From WQXF01 sp031553615 (lineage in GTDB: Bacteria; Bacillota; Clostridia; Christensenellales; Aristaeellaceae), in assembly GCA_031553615.1 (NCBI GenBank), contig JAVBLJ010000037.1:1-64000 (forward strand): a stretch of DNA of 64,000 bases. The letters are read 5' to 3'. The notes under the pieces were generated by a model. The model saw nothing but the letters and a program-made list of their open reading frames with translations. It made no database searches and was not told the DNA's origin. Position numbers and translations under genes: made by a program. Below are positions 41,678 through 50,594 of this stretch, piece after piece. The first letter of the stretch is position 1. The number at the start of each line of letters is the position of its first letter.

Positions 41678-43105
41678 GCGGGCGAGCAGCGCGCGTCCGG
41701 CATCGATCGAGGCCTGTACCGCCTCAGGCGCAGGCCCGCCCGGAACCCGGCGCAGCGCGACGCAGCTCTCGATGGCGAGGGCTTCGAACACGTCGGCTTC
41801 AAACAACTGCGAAAAGCTATGGAGCTCCTCTAGCGAAAGATCGAGCAGCGCCTTGCCCTCGCGCAGACAGTGCAGCACCAGCTTGCCGATCACCTCGTGG
41901 GCCAGACGGAAGGGCATGTTCTTGCCCACCAGGTAGTCGGCCGCATCGGTGGCGTTGGTGAAGCCGCCGGCTGCGCCTCGCGCCATCACATCGGTGCGGA
42001 AGCTCGTCGCGCCCAGCATGCGCGTGAAAATGGGCAGCGCCTGCGCTAGCGTGTCCCTCGCGTCAAACAGGGCTTCCTTATCCTCCTGCATATCCTTGTT
42101 GTAGGCGAGCGGGAGGCCCTTCATGGTGGTCAGCAGCGCCAGCAGATCGCCGTATACCCGCCCGGTCTTGCCGCGAATGAGCTCGGCAACGTCCGGGTTT
42201 TTCTTTTGCGGCATGATGCTCGAGCCCGTCGAGAAGGCGTCGTCCATCTCCACAAAGCGAAATTCATTGCTAGACCACAGGATGAGCTCCTCGCAAAAGC
42301 GGGAGAGGTGCATCATCGTAACCGAAGCTGCGCTCAAGTAATCGATCACGAAATCCCGGTCGCTCACCGCGTCCAGGCTGTTTTGCGTGAGGGCTGAAAA
42401 GCCCAGCAGGTCGGCCACGCGCTGCCGATTGAGCGGATAGGTGGTGCCCGCCAGCGCCCCGGAACCGAGCGGCATCACGTCGGCACGGCGGTGCGCATCG
42501 CAGAAGCGATCCATGTCCCGCGAAAACATTTGGAAATAGGCCATCAGGTGGTGGGCCAGGCTGATGGGCTGCGCCTTTTGCAGATGGGTGTAGCCGGGCA
42601 TCACGGTGTGCAGGTGCGCGCCCGCCAGCTCGAGCAGCAGAGCGCACAGCACTTTGAGCGAATCGTGGGCCTCCTTGGCGATCTGCTTGACGTACAGGTG
42701 CGCATCCAGCGCCACCTGGTCGTTGCGGCTGCGCCCGGTGTGCAGGCGCTTGCCCGCCTCGCCGATGCGCGCAATCAGCAGCGTTTCCACGTTCATGTGA
42801 ATGTCCTCGGCGACCACGTCAAAGGCCACGTTTCCCGCCTCGATATCCGCCAGCAGGCCTCGCAGCCCCTGCACGATTTGTGCAGCGTCAGCGGCGGGAA
42901 TAATGCCCTGCTCGCCCAGCATGGTTGCGTGGGCGATGGAGCCGGCGATATCCTGCCGGTACAGCCGCTGATCAAACCGGATGGAGGAGTGAAAATCGTC
43001 CACGGCGCTGTCGGTGGCCTTTTCAAAGCGACCGCCCCACAATTTGGGGGCGGCGCTGAGGGGAGAGTGTTCGTTGCTTTGGAGGAAATCCTTGGCCTTA
43101 TCCAT
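41645..43105 (-). CDS. argH: Argininosuccinate lyase
   Basis: 486 residues from ATG 43105 (GCAGGAGAAGCACA). Last step of arginine synthesis: argininosuccinate to arginine and fumarate. Fumarase/aspartase superfamily marks: LWGGRF, EDIHMNVE, LHTGRSRNDQVALD, PGYTHLQKAQP, signature GSSIMPQKKNPD (catalytic Ser loop), TTMKGLPLAYNKDMQEDKE. Overlaps argG by 8 bases. Confidence 0.97.
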   Translation of the reverse strand: MDKAKDFLQSNEHSPLSAAPKLWGGRFEKATDSAVDDFHSSIRFDQRLYRQDIAGSIAHATMLGEQGIIPAADAAQIVQGLRGLLADIEAGNVAFDVVAEDIHMNVETLLIARIGEAGKRLHTGRSRNDQVALDAHLYVKQIAKEAHDSLKVLCALLLELAGAHLHTVMPGYTHLQKAQPISLAHHLMAYFQMFSRDMDRFCDAHRRADVMPLGSGALAGTTYPLNRQRVADLLGFSALTQNSLDAVSDRDFVIDYLSAASVTMMHLSRFCEELILWSSNEFRFVEMDDAFSTGSSIMPQKKNPDVAELIRGKTGRVYGDLLALLTTMKGLPLAYNKDMQEDKEALFDARDTLAQALPIFTRMLGATSFRTDVMARGAAGGFTNATDAADYLVGKNMPFRLAHEVIGKLVLHCLREGKALLDLSLEELHSFSQLFEADVFEALAIESCVALRRVPGGPAPEAVQASIDAGRALLARSTIDAFEPAL

Positions 43106-44327
43106 TGTGCTTCTCCTGCAGAAGCGCTGTGACCTTAAGCGGCAGGCCGAACAGGTTGATGAAGCCTTCGGCATCCTTGTGGTGGTAGAGCTCCGCTGAA
43201 TCGCCAAAGGTGGCGATGGCCTCGGAATAGAGCGAGAACGGCGAGCGAACCCCGGCGGGCAACACGTTGCCCTTGTAGAGCTTGAGCTTTACCTTGCCGG
43301 TGACGGTGGTTTGCGTGCTATCCACGAAGGCGGAGAGCGCTTCGCGCAGCGGGGTGTACCAGCAGCCGTCGTACACCAGCTCGGCAAAGCGAACCGCCAA
43401 TTGCTCCTTACAGTGTGCGGTGGCGCGGTCGATCGTGATGGACTCCAGCTCGTGGTGTGCGGCAAAAAGGATGGTACCGCCGGGCGTCTCGTATACGCCC
43501 CGGGACTTCATGCCCACCAAGCGGTTTTCCACCATGTCAGCGATGCCCACGCCATTGCGCGCGCCAATGGCGTTCAGCTCGGTGATCAGTGCGACCGGAT
43601 CGAGCGCCTGACCGTTGACTGAGGTGGGAATGCCCTCTACAAAGTCGATCTCGACGTACTCGGGCTTGTCCGGTGCATCTTCGGGATGCTTACAGATCAG
43701 CGTAAGGTCGTGCGGCGGCTCGTTGGCAGGATCCTCGAGATCCGCGCCCTCGTGGCTCAGGTGCCATAGATTACGATCCATGGAATAGGGGCGCTTCTTG
43801 CTTACCGGCACCGGGATATTGCGCGCGTTGGCGTAATCGATGGCCTCCTCGCGGCTCTTGATATCCCAAATGCGCCAGGGCGCGATGATCTCCATGTGCG
43901 GGTCGAAGGCCTTGATGGTCAGCTCAAAACGCACTTGATCGTTGCCCTTGCCCGTGGCGCCGTGGCAGATAGCGGTGCAGTTTTCGGCATGAGCGACCTC
44001 GACCAGCCGCTTGGCGATGAGCGGGCGCGCAAAGGAGGTGCCCAGCAGGTACTTGCCCTCGTACACCGCGCCAGCCTTGAGCGTGGGCCAAATAAAATCC
44101 ACGACGAATTCGTGCGTGAGATCCTCGATGTATAGTTTTTCCGCGCCGGATTTCGCGGCCTTTTCGTGCAGCGGATCGAGCTCCTCGCCCTGGCCCACGT
44201 CCGCGGCCATGCACACCACGACGCAATCGTAATTCTCTTTGAGCCAGGAGATGATGATCGAGGTATCCAGGCCGCCGGAGTAGGCCAGCAGCACGCGCTT
44301 TTTCGCGGCAGATTTCTGGGTTGACAT
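43098..44327 (-). CDS. argG: Argininosuccinate synthase
   Basis: 409 residues from ATG 44327 (GCAAGGAGGAATTATCCCC). Joins citrulline and aspartate with ATP. ATP-binding AYSGGLDTSIIISWLKE (about 14-30), ATGKGNDQVRFEL, SMDRNLWHLSHEG, DMVENRLVGMKSRGVYETPGGT. First gene of the argGH operon, with a promoter and ARG box upstream. Confidence 0.97.
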   Translation of the reverse strand: MSTQKSAAKKRVLLAYSGGLDTSIIISWLKENYDCVVVCMAADVGQGEELDPLHEKAAKSGAEKLYIEDLTHEFVVDFIWPTLKAGAVYEGKYLLGTSFARPLIAKRLVEVAHAENCTAICHGATGKGNDQVRFELTIKAFDPHMEIIAPWRIWDIKSREEAIDYANARNIPVPVSKKRPYSMDRNLWHLSHEGADLEDPANEPPHDLTLICKHPEDAPDKPEYVEIDFVEGIPTSVNGQALDPVALITELNAIGARNGVGIADMVENRLVGMKSRGVYETPGGTILFAAHHELESITIDRATAHCKEQLAVRFAELVYDGCWYTPLREALSAFVDSTQTTVTGKVKLKLYKGNVLPAGVRSPFSLYSEAIATFGDSAELYHHKDAEGFINLFGLPLKVTALLQEKHNG

Positions 44328-44362
44328 GGGGATAATTCCTCCTTGCGCTATCGTTGGAAAAT

Positions 44363-44391
44363 AGTATACACGAATATGCGAAAAAAGGCAA
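44363..44391 (-). promoter_or_regulatory. argGH promoter
   Basis: On the minus strand TTGCCT, 17-bp spacer, TATACT (complement AGTATA near 44363-44368, AGGCAA at 44386-44391), 36 bp before the argG start. Confidence 0.75.
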
Positions 44392-44396
44392 CCATA

Positions 44397-44414
44397 TTTG
44401 CATAAAAATTCATC
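44397..44414. promoter_or_regulatory. Candidate ARG box (ArgR site)
   Basis: TTTGCATAAAAATTCATC fits the ARG-box form TNTGAATWWWWATTCANW at all but two positions. It lies 6 bp upstream of the argG -35, so ArgR could control argGH. Confidence 0.6.
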
Positions 44415-44453
44415 CAGATTTCCGAGTTTAGGCGAATGCACTTTCGCTTTTAC

Positions 44454-44483
44454 TTGACAGAACCTATCCAAACCCATCATAAT
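44454..44483 (+). promoter_or_regulatory. Promoter of ruvCAB-queA
   Basis: TTGACA (44454-44459), 18-bp spacer, CATAAT (44478-44483), 47 bp before ruvC. Confidence 0.75.
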
Positions 44484-44529
44484 AACACCATATGCACTTC
44501 CGCAATGCACGCGGGGAAAAGAGGAGCCT

Positions 44530-45024
44530 TTGACGATACTGGGTATCGATCCCGGCTTGGCGACGTTGGGCTGGGGCGTGATTCGCAAGGAAGGGCCCAA
44601 ATTGAAGCTGGTGCAATACGGCACGCTGGGCACGCCGCCCGGCGGAACCCTGCCGCACCGGCTGCGCAGCATATTCATAGGCATACAGCAGCTGATGACC
44701 ACCTTCGAGCCCGATGAAGTCGCCTTCGAAGAGCTGTTTTTTTCCAAGAATGTCACTACCGGCATGATGGTCAGCGCGGCGCGCGGCGCGGCGTTGGTGG
44801 CGGTTTCGGAAAAGAACGAGAACGTATTCGAGTACACGCCCATGCAGGTGAAGCAGGCGGTGGTAGGCTACGGCAAGGCAGATAAGCAGCAGGTGCAGAA
44901 CATGGTGCGCATGCTGCTGGGTCTAAACGAGATACCCAAGCCCGACGATGCCGCAGACGCGCTGGCCGTGGCCATCACCCATGCGCACACCGGGGTGGCG
45001 ACCTCGCAGTTTAAGATGAGGTAG
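44530..45024 (+). CDS. ruvC: Holliday junction resolvase RuvC
   Basis: 164 residues from TTG 44530 (GAGGAG just upstream). Acidic catalytic residues: Asp in TILGIDPGLATLGWG, Glu in VAFEELFFSKN, C-terminal Asp pair in PKPDDAADALAVAITH. Cleaves junctions moved by RuvAB, encoded downstream. Confidence 0.95.
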   Translation: MTILGIDPGLATLGWGVIRKEGPKLKLVQYGTLGTPPGGTLPHRLRSIFIGIQQLMTTFEPDEVAFEELFFSKNVTTGMMVSAARGAALVAVSEKNENVFEYTPMQVKQAVVGYGKADKQQVQNMVRMLLGLNEIPKPDDAADALAVAITHAHTGVATSQFKMR

Positions 45025-45084
45025 CTTTGATGAAGTAGCTTAGATGATGTAGCTTCGATAAAGCAGCTTGGATGATGTACGATC
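45015..45084 (+). repeat. Degenerate 14-bp tandem repeat between ruvC and ruvA
   Basis: Five units of 14 bp of the form GATGANGTAGCTTN (45015, 45029, 45043, 45057, 45071), the last two more diverged. The first unit spans the ruvC stop. Ends just before the ruvA ribosome-binding site. Confidence 0.85.
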
Positions 45085-45097
45085 AGGAGGAACCCGA

Positions 45098-45694
45098 ATG
45101 TATGCATTTATTGAAGGCCGCGTTGCGGAAAAGCGGCAAGGGGAGTTGGTAATCGAGGCCGGAGGCGTCGGGTATCAGTTGGTTTGCTCGGCAAACACTG
45201 TGGGCGCTGCACCCGCCGCCGGGGAGAAGTTCCGCTGTTTCACGCATCTTTCGGTGCGCGAGGACGCCATGGAGCTCTTCGGCTTTGCCACCCGCGAGGA
45301 GCGCAGCATGTTCCTGAAGCTGTGCGGCATCAGCGGCATCGGCCCGCGCACTGCGCTGGGCATCCTCTCGGTGCTGCCGCTGCGCGATCTGACGCTGGCC
45401 ATCGCCATGGGCGATGAAGCGGCGCTGGCCCGCGCGCCCGGCATCGGCAAAAAGACGGCACAGCGCATCGTGCTGGAGCTCAAGGACAAGATGGACCCCG
45501 GCGACGTGCCCACCTCCGCGCAGGCCTCCCCGGTCGCCATGGAGCTGGGCGCGCAACAGGAAGCAGTGCAAGCCCTGCTCGCCCTGGGCTACAGCAGCGC
45601 CGAGGCCGCGCGCGCCATCAACCAGGTGCGCGATCAGGGGCAGAACACCAACCAGCTCATTGTGCTTGCGCTTCGCCTGCTCGGCGATCAATAG
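45098..45694 (+). CDS. ruvA: Holliday junction branch migration protein RuvA
   Basis: 198 residues from ATG 45098 (CAGGAGGAACCCGA). OB domain (MYAFIEGRVAEKRQGELVIEAGGVGYQL), two helix-hairpin-helix motifs (CGISGIGPRTALGIL, APGIGKKTAQRIVLELKDK) and C-terminal RuvB-contacting domain (QEAVQALLALGYSSAEAARAI). Tetramer that holds the junction for RuvB. Confidence 0.96.
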   Translation: MYAFIEGRVAEKRQGELVIEAGGVGYQLVCSANTVGAAPAAGEKFRCFTHLSVREDAMELFGFATREERSMFLKLCGISGIGPRTALGILSVLPLRDLTLAIAMGDEAALARAPGIGKKTAQRIVLELKDKMDPGDVPTSAQASPVAMELGAQQEAVQALLALGYSSAEAARAINQVRDQGQNTNQLIVLALRLLGDQ

Positions 45695-45937
45695 CATCTG
45701 CGGCCAACGTATTCGCCTGCAAAATCGGGCCTGCATACGAAGGATTCCTAAGACCGGCGATTGGAAGGCCCCTAGGTCGCCTCGCAAGGGCGAAACACTC
45801 CCCAAGCGAAGATTTCGCTCCTGATGGAGCGACCGGAGGGCTTTCCGGTCGCCCTCCGGCCACCTTTGGAGCACAGCCGCTAAGTTTTCGGTTGGTAAGC
45901 GTTGACCCCGCAATAAAACCGCCAAAGGAGCGACACC

Positions 45938-46984
45938 ATGCAGCAGGATGACCGTCTGATCATGTCCGGCTTTCGCGAGGAAGATGAGGAGATCGAGCAA
46001 TCCCTCCGCCCCAAAACCCTGCGAGGCTACATCGGCCAGAAACCCATCAAAGATAGCCTGAACATCTACATTGAGGCCGCGCGCCAACGCAAGGACGCGC
46101 TGGATCACATCCTGCTCTATGGCCCGCCCGGCCTGGGCAAGACCACGCTGGCCTGCATCGTGGCCGCCGAGATGGGGCAGAACATCCGCATCACTTCGGG
46201 TCCGGCCATCGAGCGACCCGGCGATCTTGCGTCGATCCTCACCAACCTCTCGGCAGGCGATGTGCTGTTCATCGATGAGATTCACCGTCTCTCCCGCTCG
46301 GTGGAGGAGGTGCTCTACCCCGCCATGGAGGATTACGCGCTGGATATCATGATCGGAAAAGGCCCCAGCGCGCGCTCAATTCGGCTAGATTTGCCGCGCT
46401 TCACGTTGGTGGGCGCGACCACGCGCGCCGGGCAGCTCTCCGCGCCGCTGCGCGACCGTTTCGGCATCCTTTTCCGCCTGGAGCTCTACACCGTCGACGA
46501 GCTCTCTCAGATCGCGGGCAACTCGGCCGACGTGCTGCGCATTCAGCACGAGCCCGATGGTATCCGCGAAATCGCGCGACGCTCGCGCGGCACCCCGCGC
46601 ATCGTCAACCGCATGCTCAAGCGGGTTCGCGATTACGCGCAGGTGCGCGCGGAGGGCCGCATCACCTACGAGGTGGCCCGCGATGCGCTCAATATGCTGG
46701 CTGTGGACCCACTGGGCTTGGACCGCGTGGACCGCGCGGTGCTGACCACCATGATGCAAAAGTTCGGCGGGGGGCCTGTGGGGCTGGACACACTGGCCGC
46801 CACCACCGGCGAGGATGCGGTGACCATCGAGGACGTGTACGAGCCCTACCTGCTGCAGTTGGGCTTCATCATGCGCACGCCCCGCGGACGCATTTGCATG
46901 CCCGCCGCCTATGAGCACATGAAGATTCCCATGCCGGCCAAGGCGGAGAGCAACAGCGGCCAAATGAACATGCTGGATGAGTGA
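45938..46984 (+). CDS. ruvB: Holliday junction helicase RuvB
   Basis: 348 residues, AAAGGAGCGACACC before ATG. AAA+ motor: Walker A YGPPGLGKTTLA, Walker B LFIDEIHRLSR, sensor LVGATTRAGQLSAPLRDRFG, C-terminal winged helix (MMQKFGGGPVGLDTLAATTGED...RTPRGRICMPAAYEH). The 243-bp gap before it shows inverted GC-rich segments but no gene. Confidence 0.97.
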   Translation: MQQDDRLIMSGFREEDEEIEQSLRPKTLRGYIGQKPIKDSLNIYIEAARQRKDALDHILLYGPPGLGKTTLACIVAAEMGQNIRITSGPAIERPGDLASILTNLSAGDVLFIDEIHRLSRSVEEVLYPAMEDYALDIMIGKGPSARSIRLDLPRFTLVGATTRAGQLSAPLRDRFGILFRLELYTVDELSQIAGNSADVLRIQHEPDGIREIARRSRGTPRIVNRMLKRVRDYAQVRAEGRITYEVARDALNMLAVDPLGLDRVDRAVLTTMMQKFGGGPVGLDTLAATTGEDAVTIEDVYEPYLLQLGFIMRTPRGRICMPAAYEHMKIPMPAKAESNSGQMNMLDE

Positions 46985-47014
46985 CCTAAATAACGACGCA
47001 TCGGAGAATCGAAC

Positions 47015-48040
47015 GTGCTGACATCCGATTTTTACTACGATTTGCCCGAGGAACTGATCGCTCAACGGCCCGTGGAGCCGCGCGATTCCAGCCGCATGTT
47101 GGTTTGCCACCGCGATACCGGCGCCATAGAGCACCGGGTGTTTCGCGAGGTGGTGGAGTACCTGCGCCCTGGCGACGTGCTGGTGATCAACGATACCCGG
47201 GTCATTCCTGCCCGGCTCTATGGAAACAAGGCGGGGAGCGGGGGAGCCATCGAGTTTTTGCTGCTCAAGCGGCTGGAGCAGGATACGTGGGAGATCATCC
47301 TGCGCCCGGGCCGCAAGGCCAAGCCAGGCACGGAATTCGAGTTCGGTGGAGGCAAACTTCGCGCCACAGTGCTGGAATCCACGCCCGCAGGCGGACGCTT
47401 GGTGCGCTTCGCTTATGAGGGCGTGTTTGAGCAGGTGCTCGATGAGCTAGGGCAGATGCCGCTGCCCCCTTACATTCATGAGCCTTTGCAGGATCGCACG
47501 CGCTATCAGACCGTCTATGCTGCGCACGATGGCTCCGCCGCCGCGCCCACCGCTGGCCTGCATTTTACGCCCGAGCTGCTCCGGCACATTACCGGAATGG
47601 GGGTTGACATCGTGCCAGTGCTGCTGCACGTGGGGCTGGGCACCTTCCGCCCGGTAAAGGAGCGCGACGTGGCCGATCACCCCATGCACAGCGAGCATTA
47701 CGAAGTAACGCCCGAAGCAGCGGAACGCATCAACGCTGCCCGGGCGCGCGGAGGCCGCATCGTGTGCGTGGGCACCACCTCGGTGCGCACGCTGGAGAGC
47801 GTGGCGGACGAGGCGGGCCGAGTGCACGCAGGTTGCGGCGATACTTCGATTTTTATTACGCCCGGGGTGCCGATTCGGGCGGTCGATGCGCTGATTACCA
47901 ACTTTCACCTGCCCGAATCCACGCTGCTGATGCTCATCAGCGCCATCATGGGGCGGGAGGAAGCGCTGGCCGCGTACGCCGAGGCAGTGCGTGAGCGCTA
48001 TCGCTTCTTCTCGTTCGGCGATGCGATGCTTATTTTATAA
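47015..48040 (+). CDS. queA: S-adenosylmethionine:tRNA ribosyltransferase-isomerase QueA
   Basis: 341 residues from GTG 47015 (CGGAGAATCGAAC). Forms epoxyqueuosine on tRNA. Marks: FYYDLPEELIAQRPVEPRDSSRMLV, VLVINDTRVIPARLYG, GHFTPEL-like AGLHFTPELL, LHVGLGTFRPV, HSEHYEV, TSVRTLES, FITPG, TNFHLPESTLLML. Works with tgt (52495-53625) in the queuosine pathway; the two are separated here by a GtrA gene and an ABC exporter. Confidence 0.96.
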   Translation: MLTSDFYYDLPEELIAQRPVEPRDSSRMLVCHRDTGAIEHRVFREVVEYLRPGDVLVINDTRVIPARLYGNKAGSGGAIEFLLLKRLEQDTWEIILRPGRKAKPGTEFEFGGGKLRATVLESTPAGGRLVRFAYEGVFEQVLDELGQMPLPPYIHEPLQDRTRYQTVYAAHDGSAAAPTAGLHFTPELLRHITGMGVDIVPVLLHVGLGTFRPVKERDVADHPMHSEHYEVTPEAAERINAARARGGRIVCVGTTSVRTLESVADEAGRVHAGCGDTSIFITPGVPIRAVDALITNFHLPESTLLMLISAIMGREEALAAYAEAVRERYRFFSFGDAMLIL

Positions 48041-48072
48041 AGGCAGCAGATGCAGATAAAGGAATCGATGCG

Positions 48073-48534
48073 CTATTCGACGGCCTTCTTCGGCTTCTTG
48101 AGCCGGAAGATGACGAACTTGCACAGCGCAAAATCCAAGAAGAAGTTTAGGACCATCTTGGTGGCCTTGGCCAGCGATTCGTTCCAGCCCTGCTTCACCA
48201 GCCACACGATGAACTCCGCGCCCACCGGGGTGGCGACCGCGTAATACAGCCCGTAGATGAGCATGCCTAGCAGCAAATTGTTTGAAGCGCCGAACGTGTA
48301 CTTGCGGTTGATGGTGTAGTTAAACAGGCAGGAGAGCACCACAGAGATCACTTCACAGGCAACCAGCGCGCCTGCAGCAGGGAAGGCGAGCCGCAGCAGC
48401 GTAAACGTGCCAAACTCAATGATGCCCGCACCCAGGCTGAAGCAAACGAACTTTATGAACTGGAGCACATGATCCTTCCAAGTGAGGGGCCTCGCAAGGG
48501 GGTGGGAGAGGGGTTTGCTGTGGTTTTCCGCCAT
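48073..48534 (-). CDS. GtrA-family membrane protein
   Basis: 153 residues. Four membrane segments (VLQFIKFVCFSLGAGIIEFGTFTLL; VACEVISVVLSCLFNYTINRKYTF; LLLGMLIYGLYYAVATPVGAEFIVWL; KMVLNFFLDFALCKFVIF) in the GtrA pattern. Convergent with queA, 32 bp apart. Presumed part of sugar-lipid transport; no dedicated glycosyltransferase adjoins it. Distinct in sequence from the GtrA at 39435. Confidence 0.82.
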   Translation of the reverse strand: MAENHSKPLSHPLARPLTWKDHVLQFIKFVCFSLGAGIIEFGTFTLLRLAFPAAGALVACEVISVVLSCLFNYTINRKYTFGASNNLLLGMLIYGLYYAVATPVGAEFIVWLVKQGWNESLAKATKMVLNFFLDFALCKFVIFRLKKPKKAVE

Positions 48535-48854
48535 GCATGTATCATTCCTTCATACCAAATAATGATGCCAATCCAATAACGATGCCAAACAATTCTTTGG
48601 GCTTGAACAATATCCGTAGTGTATACCGATTCGCAATTCAATGCAAGTGCGCGGTTCACAATATAGCTTAATACTCCTCTGTTTTCAAAAATTATGATTG
48701 TTTTGATTTCGTTAAAAACAGGGATGCCCAAAAGCAAATGCTCTAATCGTCATAAAAATGGCCAGCGCGCTTTTTTGCGGCTAGAATTTACGGTTTCAGA
48801 TGATGTATACTGTACGGGAATCGCAAAAGCTAGGATTTCAAAGGCGGTGTTGGT
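48535..48854. other. 320-bp divergent intergenic region
   Basis: AT-rich. Holds the gtrA promoter (48618-48646, minus) and, near 48805, a TATACT that may be the -10 for the ABC exporter genes, without a clear -35. No gene seen. Confidence 0.55.
48618..48646 (-). promoter_or_regulatory. Promoter of the GtrA gene
   Basis: Minus strand TTGCAT (complement ATGCAA 48641-48646), 17-bp spacer, TACACT (complement AGTGTA 48618-48623). Confidence 0.65.
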
Positions 48855-50594
48855 ATGCACTGGGTAACCCCCTACTGGCGCAAGTATCGCAAACTGTGCG
48901 CCGCTTCCATGCTGTGCGTGGGCATGGAGGCCTTTTGCGACCTGCTACAGCCGCAGATCATGTCGCGCCTGATCGATAACGGTGTGCGCAAGCTGGACAT
49001 GGGCTTCGTGGTGCACATGGGGCTGATCATGCTGGGCATCACCGCCATCGGCGCGCTGTTTGCTTGCGCGCGCAATGTGCTCTCCAGCCGTGCTTCCCAG
49101 CGCTTTGGCGCCGAGCTGCGGCGCGATCTTTTTGTGAAGGTTCAGCGGCTTTCCATCGCCGATGCCGAACTATTTGACGGCGGATCGTTGGTGACCCGCA
49201 TGACCAACGATAGCTCGCAAATGACCAACTTCGTGAACGGCCTCATGCGCATTTCGTTCAAGGCCCCGGTCGTCTGCATCGGCAGCGTGATCATGGCGAC
49301 CGCGCTCAATCCGCGTACCGCGCTCATCGTGCTGGGCATCGTGGCGGTGGCGCTGTCCTGCATCGCGCTGAGCATGAAGCTCTCCTACCCGCTGTTTGCG
49401 CGCGTACAGGTCGCCATCGATAAGCTCAACACCACGGTGCGCGAATATCTGATGGGCATCCGCCTGGTGAAGGCGTTCAGCCGCTACGCTTTTGAGGGGG
49501 AGCGCTTTGCCAAGGCCAACGACGCGCTGGCCGATAGCTCGCGCCATGCCAACCGCGTGTTGGGCGTGTTTTCGCCGCTGACCGGATTGGCTACCAACAC
49601 GGGCATCGCGCTGATCCTGTTGCTCGGCTCGCGCTGGGTGGGCCAGGGCGAGATGCAGGTGGGCCAAATCGTCGCCTTTGTATCATACATGACGCAAATC
49701 TTCATGTCGCTGAACATGATCAACAATCTGCTCAATATGTTCGTGCGCACCAAAGCCTCGTATGCCCGCGTTGACGAGGTGATGACGCTGCCGGATTCCG
49801 AGCCAACGCTTTCCGATGCGGGGGAGAGTCCCAAACGGCTGGTGCACAGGGGCGCGCGCGTGGAGTTTGCCGATGTTTCGTTTCAGTATCCGCAATCGAC
49901 GGGAGAGCTAGCGCTGCAGTCCATCGATTTTTCGCTGGAATCCGGCCAAACGTTGGGGGTTATCGGCCCTACTGGGTCGGGTAAGAGCACGCTAGCCACG
50001 CTGCTCTTGCGCTTCTATGCGCCCAGCGAGGGCCAAGTGCGCATCGACGGCGTGGACGTGGCGCGCGTGCCCGTGGAAACCCTGCGCCGCCGCGTCGCCA
50101 TCGTGCCCCAGACTCCCACGCTTTTTACCGGCACCATTCGGGAAAATCTGCGCTGGGGCGACGCCCAGGCGACCGATGAGGCAATCTACGAGGCGGCGCG
50201 CGCCGTCCAGGCGGATGCCTTCATTCGCGCCACGCCCAGCGGCTACGAAACCGAGCTGGGCCAGCACGGCACCAACCTCTCCGGCGGCCAGAAGCAGCGC
50301 ATCTCCATTGCGCGGGCGTTGCTGCGCGATCCGGATTTGCTGATACTCGACGATTGCACCAGCGCGCTCGATGCGCTGACCGAGGCCTCGGTGCTGCATG
50401 CCTTGCGGGAGCGCACTAGCGGCATGTCCTGCATCCTCATCTCGCAACGCATCAGCTCGGTGATGCGTGCGGATAAAATCCTGGTGCTCGAGGACGGGCG
50501 GCAGGCCGGGTGCGGCACCCATGCCGAATTGATGGATCAATGTGCTATTTATCGGGATATCTGTGCTTCGCAGTTGGGGAAGGAGGGGGCGTAA
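48855..50594 (+). CDS. ABC exporter half-transporter, subunit 1 (degenerate catalytic site)
   Basis: 579 residues: six-span exporter domain (1-310) and ATPase (about 330-575). Walker A GPTGSGKSTLATLLL, signature LSGGQKQR, Walker B LLILDDCTSALD. The catalytic Glu after Walker B is Asp here. Fits the LmrC/BmrC/TM287-like half of heterodimeric exporters. Forms a pair with the next gene (stop and next start adjoin). Substrate unknown; drugs or peptides are typical. Confidence 0.9.
   Translation: MHWVTPYWRKYRKLCAASMLCVGMEAFCDLLQPQIMSRLIDNGVRKLDMGFVVHMGLIMLGITAIGALFACARNVLSSRASQRFGAELRRDLFVKVQRLSIADAELFDGGSLVTRMTNDSSQMTNFVNGLMRISFKAPVVCIGSVIMATALNPRTALIVLGIVAVALSCIALSMKLSYPLFARVQVAIDKLNTTVREYLMGIRLVKAFSRYAFEGERFAKANDALADSSRHANRVLGVFSPLTGLATNTGIALILLLGSRWVGQGEMQVGQIVAFVSYMTQIFMSLNMINNLLNMFVRTKASYARVDEVMTLPDSEPTLSDAGESPKRLVHRGARVEFADVSFQYPQSTGELALQSIDFSLESGQTLGVIGPTGSGKSTLATLLLRFYAPSEGQVRIDGVDVARVPVETLRRRVAIVPQTPTLFTGTIRENLRWGDAQATDEAIYEAARAVQADAFIRATPSGYETELGQHGTNLSGGQKQRISIARALLRDPDLLILDDCTSALDALTEASVLHALRERTSGMSCILISQRISSVMRADKILVLEDGRQAGCGTHAELMDQCAIYRDICASQLGKEGA

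Noticed and set aside
42491..43132. Plus-strand open frame within argH
   Set aside because: Antisense to argH, whose signature motifs are clear.
43460..43480. GGTACCGCC, like a T-box sequence
   Set aside because: Lies within argG coding sequence and lacks the other T-box elements.
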